Positions 9,030-19,440 are shown, counted from the first letter of the stretch. The stretch is DNA of 64,000 nt from Hydrogenophaga crassostreae (GCF_001761385.1 NZ_CP017476.1:733501-797500), one strand, 5' to 3'. The notes: generated from the sequence alone by a model not told the origin. Translations and numbers: made by a program.

Positions 9030-9884
9030 TCAGTAGGAGTAGACGCCGCGCCCGGCCTTGCGACCCAGCCAGCCAGCCGCCACCATTTCTTTCAGCAGCG
9101 GCGCAGGACGGTACTTGCTGTCGTTGAATTCGGCCATGTAGACGTTCATCACCGCCAGGCACACGTCCAGCCCGATCATGTCGGCCAGCGCCAGAGGGCC
9201 GATGGGCTGGTTGGTGCCGAGCTTCATACCCGCATCAATGTCCTCCGGCGTGGCCAGGCCTTCGGCCAAGACGAAGAAGGCCTCGTTGATCATGGGCACC
9301 AGAATGCGGTTGACCACGAAGCCCGGCGCGTTTTTGACCGTGATCGGCGACTTGCCCAGGCGCTCGGCCAGCGCCTTCACCGCGTCGTGCGTGGCGTCGC
9401 TGGTTTGCAGGCCGCGGATGATTTCCACCAGCGCCATCATGGGCACGGGGTTGAAGAAGTGCATGCCGATGAAACGGTCGGAGCGCTTCGTGGCGGCCGC
9501 CAGCTTGGTGATGCTGATGGAACTGGTGTTGGTGGCCACGATCACATCGTCGCCCAGCAAGCCGTCAAGCTGCTGCAGGATCTTGATTTTGAGCGCTTCG
9601 TTTTCGGTGGCGGTTTCGATCACCAGTTGCGCGCCCTTGAGCTCGTCGTAGTTGGTGGAGCCTTTGATCAGCGCCAGAGCAGCGTCTTTGTCGGCAGCCG
9701 TGATCTTTTCCTTCTTGATCAGGCGGTCCAGGCTACCGGCCACGGTGGCCAGACCTTTGTCAACGGCGGACTGGTTGATGTCGACCATGACCACCTGTAT
9801 GCCATTGGTGGCGCAGGCCTGGGCGATGCCGTTGCCCATGGTGCCTGAGCCGATGATGCCGACGGTCTGGATGCTTTTGCTCAT
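9030..9884 (-). CDS. 3-hydroxybutyryl-CoA dehydrogenase
   Basis: 284-residue NAD(P)-dependent dehydrogenase that oxidises (S)-3-hydroxyacyl-CoA, here probably 3-hydroxybutyryl-CoA. An N-terminal Rossmann motif VGIIGSGTMGNGIAQACA is followed by the catalytic MHFFNPVPMMALVEIIRG (His-Glu region), then the helical dimerisation domain with GFVVNRILVPMINEAFF. The single-domain length distinguishes it from FadB/FadJ fusions. It would link fatty-acid or PHB intermediates to acetoacetyl-CoA, which fits the PHA-related protein and acyl-CoA-binding protein elsewhere in the window. Confidence 0.9.
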   Translation of the reverse strand: MSKSIQTVGIIGSGTMGNGIAQACATNGIQVVMVDINQSAVDKGLATVAGSLDRLIKKEKITAADKDAALALIKGSTNYDELKGAQLVIETATENEALKIKILQQLDGLLGDDVIVATNTSSISITKLAAATKRSDRFIGMHFFNPVPMMALVEIIRGLQTSDATHDAVKALAERLGKSPITVKNAPGFVVNRILVPMINEAFFVLAEGLATPEDIDAGMKLGTNQPIGPLALADMIGLDVCLAVMNVYMAEFNDSKYRPAPLLKEMVAAGWLGRKAGRGVYSY

Positions 9885-10042
9885 TGAAGAAACTCCTGAA
9901 AGGTTGGTGAATGGGGTTGGGCGCCTGGCGCTAGGGAAAGACCTTGCCCTCTAGGCTCCGATTGTCGCGCAGCAGCGGCGTTGGGCTGTCGCCGATATGA
10001 TGCCTGCTCAGCATTTGAGCCCTCATCACTGGAGACAACAGC

Positions 10043-10342
10043 ATGATCCTGGAACACGCAGACATCCACATTGACCCACAACAAGCCGCCGCCTTTGAAG
10101 AAGCCATCGAGCGCGGCGCTCGCACCGTGATTTCAGCCGCAAAGGGGTTTCAAGGCTTCAAAGTCAACCGCAGCATCGAAACCGCAGGCCGTTACATCCT
10201 GACCATTTACTGGGACAGCCTGGAAGACCACACGGTGGGTTTTCGCGAATCGGCTGCGTTTGCCGAATGGCGCGGCATTGTTGGACCGTTCTTCAAGCAA
10301 CCACCGGTGGTGGAGCACATGAACCTGGTCTGCATGGGTTGA
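10043..10342 (+). CDS. Antibiotic biosynthesis monooxygenase (ABM) family protein
   Basis: A 99-residue single dimeric alpha/beta barrel domain. MILEHADIHIDPQQAAAFEEAI, SAAKGFQGFKVNRSIE and the WDSLEDHTVGFRES strand-helix pattern are characteristic of ABM proteins, with a conserved His in DHTVGF. Proteins of this size include quinol monooxygenases, heme-degrading enzymes and many uncharacterised members, so no substrate is assigned. Divergent from the 3-hydroxybutyryl-CoA dehydrogenase across about 160 bases; GGAGA precedes the ATG. Confidence 0.8.
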   Translation: MILEHADIHIDPQQAAAFEEAIERGARTVISAAKGFQGFKVNRSIETAGRYILTIYWDSLEDHTVGFRESAAFAEWRGIVGPFFKQPPVVEHMNLVCMG

Positions 10343-10344
10343 CC

Positions 10345-10540
10345 TCCCCCCCCCCCAGGGGGCTGCACTGGCCGACTGGCAAAGCCAGACCGGCGGTGCC
10401 GCGGGCTCAGACATTGCGCGCCGAACAGGTTTTTGAACCGACGGGAAGTTCAACCGAGGATGCCGCGGAACCGGCTTTGCCGGGCCGCCAGCATCGCCCT
10501 CCTGGGGGGGTGAGGCCGAAGGCGGCGCGGGGGGATGGGT
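10345..10540. repeat. GC-rich intergenic repeat element, copy A
   Basis: Begins with an 11-base C run and CCCCCAGGGGG, and contains CCGGCTTTGCCGG and CGCCCTCCTGGGGGGG hairpin-forming cores, followed by GCCGAAGGCGGCGCGGGGGGA. The 3' half (from about 10461) is shared, with changes, with copies inside recG near 39050-39148 and between glpQ and glpU near 49402-49478. Behaves like a dispersed REP-type sequence. No gene is seen in this gap. Confidence 0.7.
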
Positions 10541-10544
10541 GAAG

Positions 10545-11465
10545 TCACCCCTTTCTCATGAGCGTGGATTTGCCGAACAGGCTTTCGATGAGGTCTACCG
10601 CCACCAGCGCGGTGCGGTTGCGCACGTCGAGGGCCGGGTTGAGTTCCATCACGTCCATCGATGCCATGCGGCCGGTATCGGCAATCATTTCCATGCACAG
10701 CTGTGCTTCCCGGTAGGTGGGGCCACCGGGCACGGTGGTGCCCACGCCTGGCGCGATTTCCGGGTCAAGGAAGTCGACGTCGAAACTCACGTGCAGGTGG
10801 GTGTTGTCGTCCATACCGGCCAGTGCCTGTTCCATGGTGTGGCGCATGCCTTTTTCGTCGATGTAGCGCATGTCGAACACCTCGAGGCCGTGCTTGTGCA
10901 CGAAGCGTTTCTCGCCTTCGTCAACGCTGCGGATACCAATCTGGCGAACGACCGACGGCGAAATCGCCGGGGTGGTGCCGCCGATGCCGGTGAGTTCCTT
11001 TGGGCCGTGGCCACACAGCACGGCAACGGGCATGCCGTGCACGTTGCCACTGGGGGTGAGTTCGGCCGTGTTGAAGTCGGCGTGGGCGTCGAGCCAGAGC
11101 ACGCGGAGGGTTTTTCCGGTTTCTCTGCAATGGCGCGCCACGGCGCTGATAGAGCCTATACCCAGGCAATGGTCGCCGCCCAGCACCATGGGAAGGTGGT
11201 CCCGGGCCAATGCCGCGTGCACTGCATCGTGCAGGGTCTGGTTCCATTGTTCGACCTCTTTCAGGTGCCGGTAGCCTTGGTCGGGCGGTAGCCAGGGGTT
11301 GGCAGGGCCTGGCAGGTTGCCGATGTCGTGCACCTGCAGGTCATGGCTTTCCAGCACCGCAGCAAGGCCCGCCACCCGCAGTGCTTCGGGGCCCATGGAG
11401 GCGCCGCGCGCGCCCGCGCCGATATCGGTGGGCACGCCAATCAGTTGAACGGTTTGTTTTTGCAT
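10545..11465 (-). CDS. rocF: Arginase
   Basis: 306-residue ureohydrolase that would convert arginine to ornithine and urea. The Mn-binding motifs are all present: GGDHCLGIGS, LDAHADFNT and SFDVDFLDPEIAPGVGTTVPGG. The SGNVHGMP segment and the MGPEALRVAGL N-terminal region favour arginase over agmatinase or formiminoglutamase. It is monocistronic here, with no arginine transporter or ornithine aminotransferase adjacent. proC, the next step towards proline from ornithine-derived pyrroline carboxylate, is far away near 42 kb. Confidence 0.88.
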   Translation of the reverse strand: MQKQTVQLIGVPTDIGAGARGASMGPEALRVAGLAAVLESHDLQVHDIGNLPGPANPWLPPDQGYRHLKEVEQWNQTLHDAVHAALARDHLPMVLGGDHCLGIGSISAVARHCRETGKTLRVLWLDAHADFNTAELTPSGNVHGMPVAVLCGHGPKELTGIGGTTPAISPSVVRQIGIRSVDEGEKRFVHKHGLEVFDMRYIDEKGMRHTMEQALAGMDDNTHLHVSFDVDFLDPEIAPGVGTTVPGGPTYREAQLCMEMIADTGRMASMDVMELNPALDVRNRTALVAVDLIESLFGKSTLMRKG

Positions 11466-11527
11466 GCGGCTATTGTGGGCTATGGCGCCAGAAAAGAGGC
11501 ACGCCGGTGTTCCGGGCTTTTGGCTGC

Positions 11528-14500
11528 TCAGGCGCTGGGCAGTTCAATGTGGAACTCAGCGCCTTCGCCTGGCGTGCTTTCGGCCCAGATACGCCCGTTC
11601 ATGCGCTCCACGGCCTTGTGCACCATGGCCAGTCCGATACCGGTGCCACTCACCTCGTCCGGCCGGTGCAGGCGCTGGAAGATCGCAAAAATCCGGTCGT
11701 GGTATTTCATGTCGAAACCCTGTCCGCGGTCCCTGACCGACAGGTGGACCTTACCTCCGAGGGCGGAAGCTTCGATCGCGACCTCCGGCGGCACGCCGGG
11801 GCGGGCGAACTTCAGGGCGTTGTCAATGAGGTTGCGCAGCACCATGGACAGCCCTTGCGGGTGCGCTTTGACCGCCAGGCTTTCGGGGATGTGCACCTCT
11901 ACCTTGCCTCCGCTGGCTTCGATGTCGTTGCGCAAGGCATCCAGGACTTCGCTGATCGTGGGGGCCAGTGGCACCGCCGCGAGTTGGGTGTCCATCTGTT
12001 CGATGCGTGCGTAGGCCAGCAGATCGTTGATCAAACGGGCCATGTGGTGGGCAGAACGTTGTATGCGCTGGAGGTAGTCGCGCACCTCATCATCCAGTTG
12101 CTTGCCATGGTCTTCCAGCAACAAGGCCGCGAATCCCTCAACACTTCTCACCGGGGATTTCAGGTCGTGCGAGACCGAATAAGCGAAAGATTCCAGCTCG
12201 CGGTTGGCCTGACTCAGGCGTTTGACGCTGGTGTCGAGTTGCTGGGTGCGTTCCACCACACGCGATTCCAGCTCGGTGGTGAGTTGATGCAGGCGGGCCT
12301 CAGATTGCTGGCGCCCCAATACGTTCACCAGCATCTCTGCGAACAGCTTCAGCAAGGCCACCTCTTCGGGGGTGTAGACGTGGGTGGTGTGGACCGCGTC
12401 GAATCCCACGAACCCCAGCAGCTCGGTGGACGAGCTCATGGGCAGGGCGATCAGGCTGTGGATGCCCTGGGGCTCCAATATGTCGCGCAGTGGCCCATCT
12501 GGCAAACCCGGTACGTCATCGACCTCAAAGTTCTCCTGCCGCAAATGGGCATCAACCCAGTTAGGGAATAAGTCCAGACTCAGGTCCTTCAACTGATCGA
12601 TGGCCGGTTCGATGCCTTCGCCGCACCATTCGTGGGTGTTGGTGGCGGTATGGGCCTTCATGTCGTAGGCAAAGATGTAGGCCCGATCGGCTTGCACAAA
12701 AGCGCCAATTTCACCCAGCGCGAGCCCGATGTTGCGGTCGAGATCGACGACGGGGAGGTTGATGAACCGGGTGGCCAGCCGGGCCTGCAGGGTCATGAAC
12801 TGCCGCAACCGCTCCCGTTGATGCCGCAACTGCTCGCGTTCGGTGATGTTGCGGGCCACCACCATGTAGTGATCGCTGTCGGGCAACCTGGCCATGCGTG
12901 CGTCGAAATGGCCTTCGCCATCGGGTAACTGCAGCACATAGTCAAACTCTTGAAGTTGACCCCGCTCCGCCAGCTTGAGTTGCTCATGCAGCACCTGGGC
13001 AATGGTCGCGGGCATCACCTCGCGCACGAGCTTTCCCAGAAAAGCTTCGGGTGGCAGGTAGAGGCTTTCATTCGAGGCCCCTTGAAAGTGGATAAACCGG
13101 CCATCCTGGTCAACCACGAACAGCATGTCCTGGAGCACATTGAACACGGCTTCGAGCATGGCGCCGCGCTGACGTGCCGCATGTTCGGCTTCCTTGAGCT
13201 CTGAAACATCGACGCAGGAACCAATAAAACCGGTGACGTTTTGATCGGCGTCGCGAAATGGCAGGCATTGCACGACAACCCAGCGGAAAACGCCGTCTTT
13301 GTCTCGAAGACGGTACTCGGTGGAAAGGGCTTCCTGACTGACTTTTACCGACTCAAAAAAAGCATTTCTTCGATGAAGGTCATCAGGGTGGATATTGTCC
13401 AGCCACCCGTGGCCGAGCTCCTCGTCTATCGTGCGACCGGTGAATGCCAGCCAGCGGCGGTTCACCCAGTTCACCTTGCCATCCAGATCGGATGTCCAGA
13501 ACAACACCGGCGATGCGTTGGCCACCATGTCCAGGCGCTGGAGCGTCTGTCGCTGGGTTTCTTCGAGAGCGATGCGTTCGCTGACTTCAAAGGTGGTGCC
13601 GGCCATGTATTGGGGCAGGCCGTTGTGGTCCCAGAACGCCTGACCTTTGGTTTCGAACCAGCGGTACTGACCGTGGCCATCCCGAATGCGGAAAGTGAGT
13701 GCGTAGGGCGTGCGCTCGTTCAAATGCGCCATCAAGGCAGCTTTGAGCCGGCCAATGTCATCGGGGTGTACTGCCTGGAACAGGGTTGATGCCATGCGCT
13801 CCGGGGGGACCGAGCCATACCCCAAACCCGAGATATACAGCGGTGAGTACCGAAGCGCTTTTTTTGCAATATCCCAATCCCACACATTGCCGGAGTCGAG
13901 CATCAACTGAAAGTGGCGTTTGCTCTGTGTGAGGGCGCGCAGCGTGGCATCAAGTCGCCAGGCGCCATAGGCTATGGCGGAGGCGAGAAAAAGCGCGAAC
14001 AAAACGAAATAAGGCAGTTGGGCATGCCACTTGGCCAGGGTGGCCTGGGTGTCCGCGCCGTAGACCACCACCAGTGACCCTGCCGCGCCTTGGAGTCGGC
14101 TGTAGGCCACCCGGCGGGGCCGTTGGTCGAGTTGGCTGACCAGGTCCAGGACACCGCTGGGCTGCTGCATTGCCATTGCCACCCAGTCGGCAGTGACCCG
14201 TTGGCCCAGCTGTTTGGGGGCCATGGGGGAACGGGCCAACAGGGTGGCAGAGCCATCACCGTTGAGCCAGAACAGGGAAACCCGGTCTGAGGCCACCTTG
14301 CGATCCCGCTCCAGCCATGCCTGGACGGCGGCAAACGACAGGTCTATGCCGTAGCCGGTGACTTGGTGCAAGTTGGGTTTGGCCGCCCAGGTGAGGGGAA
14401 TGATTTGCTGGGCCGCCAGGTCGCCCACATCGCCCAGCGTCCAGGTACCGGGCGGAGGAGGTCCGTTGGCATGAACGTGGGTTCTTCGACCGCGCGTTCC

Positions 14501-14956
14501 AGCATTTTCCAACCCCACCAGTGGCAGGTTGACGCCCTCGGCGGCCAGGGCGTGCAGCTCAAAAGGCAGCGGCAACGAAGCCAGCAGCGTGGCATTGGTT
14601 TCGGCGGGGAAAAATGGCAGCGCCTGAAAAGGCGACGTGGAGGCGTTTTGCAGTTGCTCATCGAATTGCGCGATGGCTGTTCGAACCACCTTGAGCGTTT
14701 GTTCGATGTCCTGGGACAGCCGCTCTGCCTGTCGCGTTGCATGTTCACCGCTGTCTTGCAAGGCTTGCTGGCGATCCCGCCACAGGAATGCCGTTGTTGA
14801 GGCAATCAAGAGAGCGATGATCCCTGCAGTCAGGCAGTACAAAACCATCCTCTGGTCCAGAGAAGAGCGCCCCGTCACCGATGCCCCGGGGGCATTTTGC
14901 GGCTGTAACGGGGCTTCAGTGGAGTTGTCGAGCATGTCTCGGTGAGTGAACCTCAC
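11528..14956 (-). CDS. Membrane-anchored multi-PAS/GAF sensor histidine kinase
   Basis: A 1142-residue kinase. Order: short cytoplasmic start, first membrane helix (about residues 37-57), large extracytoplasmic region, second membrane helix (about 310-330), PAS (MLDSGNVWDWDIAKKA), PAS (NASPVLFWTSDLDGKVNWVN), a third PAS (VFNVLQDMLFVVDQDGRF), GAF (ALGEIGAFVQADRAYIFAYD), then HisKA with H-box SVSHDLKSPVRS and HATPase_c with DNALKFARPG and GTGIGLAMVHK. It has no receiver domain and no response regulator gene nearby, so it is an orphan in this window. The frame opens with GTG; an ATG seven codons downstream is an alternative start. Confidence 0.88.
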   Translation of the reverse strand: MRFTHRDMLDNSTEAPLQPQNAPGASVTGRSSLDQRMVLYCLTAGIIALLIASTTAFLWRDRQQALQDSGEHATRQAERLSQDIEQTLKVVRTAIAQFDEQLQNASTSPFQALPFFPAETNATLLASLPLPFELHALAAEGVNLPLVGLENAGTRGRRTHVHANGPPPPGTWTLGDVGDLAAQQIIPLTWAAKPNLHQVTGYGIDLSFAAVQAWLERDRKVASDRVSLFWLNGDGSATLLARSPMAPKQLGQRVTADWVAMAMQQPSGVLDLVSQLDQRPRRVAYSRLQGAAGSLVVVYGADTQATLAKWHAQLPYFVLFALFLASAIAYGAWRLDATLRALTQSKRHFQLMLDSGNVWDWDIAKKALRYSPLYISGLGYGSVPPERMASTLFQAVHPDDIGRLKAALMAHLNERTPYALTFRIRDGHGQYRWFETKGQAFWDHNGLPQYMAGTTFEVSERIALEETQRQTLQRLDMVANASPVLFWTSDLDGKVNWVNRRWLAFTGRTIDEELGHGWLDNIHPDDLHRRNAFFESVKVSQEALSTEYRLRDKDGVFRWVVVQCLPFRDADQNVTGFIGSCVDVSELKEAEHAARQRGAMLEAVFNVLQDMLFVVDQDGRFIHFQGASNESLYLPPEAFLGKLVREVMPATIAQVLHEQLKLAERGQLQEFDYVLQLPDGEGHFDARMARLPDSDHYMVVARNITEREQLRHQRERLRQFMTLQARLATRFINLPVVDLDRNIGLALGEIGAFVQADRAYIFAYDMKAHTATNTHEWCGEGIEPAIDQLKDLSLDLFPNWVDAHLRQENFEVDDVPGLPDGPLRDILEPQGIHSLIALPMSSSTELLGFVGFDAVHTTHVYTPEEVALLKLFAEMLVNVLGRQQSEARLHQLTTELESRVVERTQQLDTSVKRLSQANRELESFAYSVSHDLKSPVRSVEGFAALLLEDHGKQLDDEVRDYLQRIQRSAHHMARLINDLLAYARIEQMDTQLAAVPLAPTISEVLDALRNDIEASGGKVEVHIPESLAVKAHPQGLSMVLRNLIDNALKFARPGVPPEVAIEASALGGKVHLSVRDRGQGFDMKYHDRIFAIFQRLHRPDEVSGTGIGLAMVHKAVERMNGRIWAESTPGEGAEFHIELPSA

Positions 14957-14996
14957 GCCAGTCTAGCAGCGCGAAACAACCGCCAGCCGCCCTTAA

Positions 14997-17900
14997 TCAC
15001 ATATTTCGCCGGTATTGACCCCCTACTTCAAACAAAGCACCGGTGATTTGTCCCAGAGAGCAGACCCGCACCGCGTCCATCAGCACTTCGAACACGTTGT
15101 CGTTGTGGATCACGGCCAGTTTGAGGCGCTCCAGCATGGCGGGCGCTTCGGCAGCATGGGCCGCGTGGAAGGTGGCCAGGCGCTTGAGCTGGTTCTGCTT
15201 TTCGTCGTCGGTGGAGCGCGCCAGTTCCAGCGTCTCCATGACTTCGTCGCCATGCGGGTTGCGGAAGGTGTTGACGCCGACGATCGGGTATTCGCCGGTG
15301 TGTTTCAGCATCTCGTAGTGCATGGACTCGTCCTGGATCTTGCCGCGCTGGTAGCCGGTTTCCATCGCGCCCAAGACGCCGCCGCGGTCGGCGATCTTTT
15401 CAAACTCGGCCAGCACCGCCTCTTCCACCAGCTCGGTGAGTTCCTCGATGATGAACGCGCCCTGGTTGGGATTTTCGTTTTTCGCCAGGCCCCACTCGCG
15501 GTTGATGATGAGCTGGATGGCCATGGCGCGGCGCACCGAGTCTTCGGTGGGCGTGGTGATGGCTTCGTCAAACGCGTTGGTGTGCAGGCTGTTGCAGTTG
15601 TCGTAGATGGCGATCAGCGCTTGCAGGGTGGTGCGGATGTCGTTGAACTGGATTTCTTGCGCGTGCAGGCTGCGCCCGCTGGTCTGCACGTGGTATTTCA
15701 GCTTCTGGCTGCGCTCGTTGGCACCATATTTTTCCTTCATCGCCACCGCCCAGATGCGGCGGGCCACACGGCCGAGCACGGTGTATTCCGGGTCCATGCC
15801 GTTGCTGAAGAAGAAGCTCAGGTTGGGCGCGAAATCGTCGATGTGCATGCCGCGCGCCAGGTACGCCTCCACGAAGGTGAAGCCGTTGCTGAGGGTGAAC
15901 GCGAGCTGGCTGAGCGGGTTGGCGCCGGCTTCGGCGATGTGGTAGCCCGAGATCGAGACCGAGTAGAAGTTGCGCACGTCGTGGTGCACGAAGTACTGGG
16001 CAATGTCGCCCATGACCTTGAGCGAGAACTCGGTGCTGAAAATGCAGGTGTTCTGGCCCTGGTCTTCTTTCAGGATGTCGGCCTGCACCGTGCCGCGTAC
16101 GTTGGCCAGCACCCAGGCGCGGATTTTGGCGGCTTCGGTGTCGGTGGGTTCGCGGCCATTGTCGGCCTTGAACTTGTCGAGGTTCTGGTCGATGGCCGTG
16201 TTCATGAACATGGCCAGGATGGTGGGCGCGGGGCCGTTGATGGTCATGGACACCGAGGTGGCCGGGGCGCAGAGGTCAAAGCCGCCGTAGAGCACCTTCA
16301 TGTCGTCCAGCGTGGCGATGCTCACGCCCGAGTTGCCCACCTTGCCGTAGATGTCCGGGCGTGGGTCGGGGTCGTTGCCGTAGAGCGTGACCGAATCGAA
16401 AGCGGTGGACAGGCGCTTGGCCGCCATGCCTTCGCTGAGCAGCTTGAAGCGTTTGTTGGTGCGGAAGGCATCGCCCTCGCCGGCAAACATGCGGGTCGGG
16501 TCTTCGCCTTCGCGCTTGAAGGCGAAGGTGCCGGCGGTGTAGGGGTAGCTGCCGGGCACGTTGTCCAGCATCAACCATTTCAGGATTTCGCCGTGGTCCT
16601 CGTATTGCGGCAAGGCCACCTTGCGGATCACGGTGCCCGAAAGCGACTTGGTGGTGAGTGCGGTGCGGATTTCCTTGTCGCGGATTTTCACCACGTACTC
16701 TTCGCCCGCGTAGGCCTTTTGCATGTCGGGCCATTGGGTGAGCAGCTTGCGGGCGTCGCCGTCCAGACGGACTTCACGCTCTTTGGCCAGGTCCATGGCG
16801 GCTTCCGAGGCCTTGGGGCGGTGGGTCTTGTCCACCGCCAGCATGCGCGAGGCTTCGGTGAGTTGCTGCACTTCGCGGGCCAGTCGGGCCTGGGCGCGGG
16901 CGCGGGTTTTGTAGCCGCGCACGGTGTCGGTGATTTCGGCCAGGTAGCGGGTGCGGGCGGGTGGCACGATGGGGGTCTGGTTGGTGCTGTGGCGCACGTT
17001 GGCCAGCGGCAGCTTGCCTTCGGTCAATGGCAAGCCCAAGTCTTGCAGGCGCAGCTTGATCGCCTGGTAGAGCGCGGTCACGCCGTCGTCGTTGAAGCGC
17101 GCGGCCATGGTGCCGAACACCGGCATGGTGTCGGGCATCACGGTAAAGGCTTCGCGGTTGCGTTGCACCTGTTTGGCCACATCGCGCAACGCGTCGGCCG
17201 CGCCTTTGCGGTCAAATTTGTTGATGGCCACGAACTCGGCAAAGTCGAGCATGTCGATCTTTTCCAGCTGGCTGGCCGCGCCAAATTCGGGCGTCATCAC
17301 GTACATGGGCACGTTGACATGGGGCACGATGGCCGCGTCGCCCTGGCCGATGCCCGAGGTCTCCACCACGATCAGGTCGAAACCCGCCACCTTGCAGGCC
17401 GCGACCACGTCGGGCAGGGCCGCGCTGATTTCGCTGCTGGCTTCGCGGGTGGCCAAGCTGCGCATGTAGACGCGCGGCCCCTGTTGCCAGGGCGTGATCG
17501 CGTTCATGCGGATGCGGTCACCGAGCAGGGCGCCGCCGCTCTTGCGGCGCGACGGGTCGATGGAGATCACCGCGATGCGCAGCGCGTCGTCCTGGTCGAG
17601 GCGGAAGCGGCGGATCAATTCGTCGGTGAGCGAAGACTTGCCCGCGCCGCCGGTGCCGGTGATGCCGAGTACAGGCGTCTTGTTGTCGGCGGCTTGCTCG
17701 CGAACCGCTTCGAGCAGCGCAGGCTCGGCCTTGCTGTTTTCCACCGCGGTGATGAGCTGGGCCAGGGCGCGCCACTGCATTTCAGAGTGGCCCTGGATCG
17801 CGGTCACCGTTTTGGGCGCGTGGCCCGTGATGTCCTGGTCGCAGCGCATCACCATCTCGCCGATCATGCCGGCCAGGCCCATGCGCTGGCCGTCTTCGGG

Positions 17901-18290
17901 GCTGTAGATGCGGGTCACGCCGTAGTCTTGCAACTCGCGGATTTCCGCCGGCACGATCACGCCACCGCCGCCGCCGAACACCTTGATGTGTTCGCCGCCG
18001 CGCGCCTTCAAGAGATCCACCATGTACTTGAAGTACTCCACATGGCCGCCCTGGTAAGAGCTGATGGCGATGCCCTGGGCGTCTTCCTGCAGCGCGGCGG
18101 TCACCACTTCATCGACCGAGCGGTTGTGGCCCAGATGGATCACTTCGGCGCCCATGCCTTGCAGGATGCGCCGCATGATGTTGATGGCGGCGTCGTGGCC
18201 ATCGAACAGGCTGGCGGCGGTGACAAAGCGCACCTTGTTGGTGGGGCGGTAGTTGGCCAAGGCCTGGTAGTCGGCGGAAAGCTGGGTCAT
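14997..18290 (-). CDS. icmF: Fused isobutyryl-CoA mutase/GTPase IcmF
   Basis: 1097-residue adenosylcobalamin enzyme that interconverts isobutyryl-CoA and n-butyryl-CoA. The N-terminal B12-binding domain has the DGH motif (Asp30-Gly31-His32) and GGGGGVIVPAE. A G3E-type GTPase chaperone domain follows, with Walker A GTGGAGKS at 212-219 and DPSRRKSGGALLGDR. The rest is the mutase barrel, including the RTSGRSLHAQE-like stretch TSGRSLHAQEIQFND. This three-part order is diagnostic of IcmF and not of methylmalonyl-CoA mutase, whose B12 domain is C-terminal. It lies 26 bases downstream of ppk2 on the same strand, so both probably share the promoter carrying the 22-bp palindrome. Confidence 0.95.
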   Translation of the reverse strand: MTQLSADYQALANYRPTNKVRFVTAASLFDGHDAAINIMRRILQGMGAEVIHLGHNRSVDEVVTAALQEDAQGIAISSYQGGHVEYFKYMVDLLKARGGEHIKVFGGGGGVIVPAEIRELQDYGVTRIYSPEDGQRMGLAGMIGEMVMRCDQDITGHAPKTVTAIQGHSEMQWRALAQLITAVENSKAEPALLEAVREQAADNKTPVLGITGTGGAGKSSLTDELIRRFRLDQDDALRIAVISIDPSRRKSGGALLGDRIRMNAITPWQQGPRVYMRSLATREASSEISAALPDVVAACKVAGFDLIVVETSGIGQGDAAIVPHVNVPMYVMTPEFGAASQLEKIDMLDFAEFVAINKFDRKGAADALRDVAKQVQRNREAFTVMPDTMPVFGTMAARFNDDGVTALYQAIKLRLQDLGLPLTEGKLPLANVRHSTNQTPIVPPARTRYLAEITDTVRGYKTRARAQARLAREVQQLTEASRMLAVDKTHRPKASEAAMDLAKEREVRLDGDARKLLTQWPDMQKAYAGEEYVVKIRDKEIRTALTTKSLSGTVIRKVALPQYEDHGEILKWLMLDNVPGSYPYTAGTFAFKREGEDPTRMFAGEGDAFRTNKRFKLLSEGMAAKRLSTAFDSVTLYGNDPDPRPDIYGKVGNSGVSIATLDDMKVLYGGFDLCAPATSVSMTINGPAPTILAMFMNTAIDQNLDKFKADNGREPTDTEAAKIRAWVLANVRGTVQADILKEDQGQNTCIFSTEFSLKVMGDIAQYFVHHDVRNFYSVSISGYHIAEAGANPLSQLAFTLSNGFTFVEAYLARGMHIDDFAPNLSFFFSNGMDPEYTVLGRVARRIWAVAMKEKYGANERSQKLKYHVQTSGRSLHAQEIQFNDIRTTLQALIAIYDNCNSLHTNAFDEAITTPTEDSVRRAMAIQLIINREWGLAKNENPNQGAFIIEELTELVEEAVLAEFEKIADRGGVLGAMETGYQRGKIQDESMHYEMLKHTGEYPIVGVNTFRNPHGDEVMETLELARSTDDEKQNQLKRLATFHAAHAAEAPAMLERLKLAVIHNDNVFEVLMDAVRVCSLGQITGALFEVGGQYRRNM

Positions 18291-18316
18291 GTCTTGTCTC
18301 TTCTTTCGGGTGGGGC

Positions 18317-19207
<891 letters not shown>

Positions 19208-19228
19208 CTCCAGATGGTCAATGGCTTG

Positions 19229-19250
19229 TTGACGTTTACGTAAACGTCAA
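19229..19250. promoter_or_regulatory. Perfect 22-bp palindrome, LiuR/MerR-type operator candidate
   Basis: Two 11-base arms, TTGACGTTTAC and GTAAACGTCAA, meet with no spacer, 21 bases upstream of ppk2. Paired ACGT half-sites of this form are recalled for LiuR, a MerR-family regulator of branched-chain amino acid catabolism in proteobacteria. IcmF acts on a valine-pathway intermediate, which fits. The regulator gene itself is not in the window. Confidence 0.65.
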
Positions 19251-19340
19251 TTTGGAATCTTACCGCAGCAACCGGTGCCTGACCATGGGGGCGACCCGCA
19301 TAACACTTTGCTCGGAGGCTGCTTGGCTGGCAGGGCAATT

Positions 19341-19370
19341 GACAGGTATTTAGAATACCTGTCGGGGTAT
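19341..19370 (+). promoter_or_regulatory. Operator region of the CsoR-family/persulfide dioxygenase unit
   Basis: A perfect 10-bp inverted repeat, GACAGGTATT and AATACCTGTC with a 3-base spacer (19341-19363), overlaps an ATACC-N6-GGTAT pseudo-palindrome (19355-19370) of the kind bound by CsoR-family proteins. A TTGACA hexamer (19339-19344) overlaps the left arm, so binding could block RNA polymerase. No convincing -10 box at standard spacing was found. Confidence 0.5.
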
Positions 19371-19440
19371 GGGTTGCCTGGAGCGTGTTCTCTGTTGCCC
19401 TGGCCCCTGATTCTTAAACGAGGAAACGAGAGGAGACACG

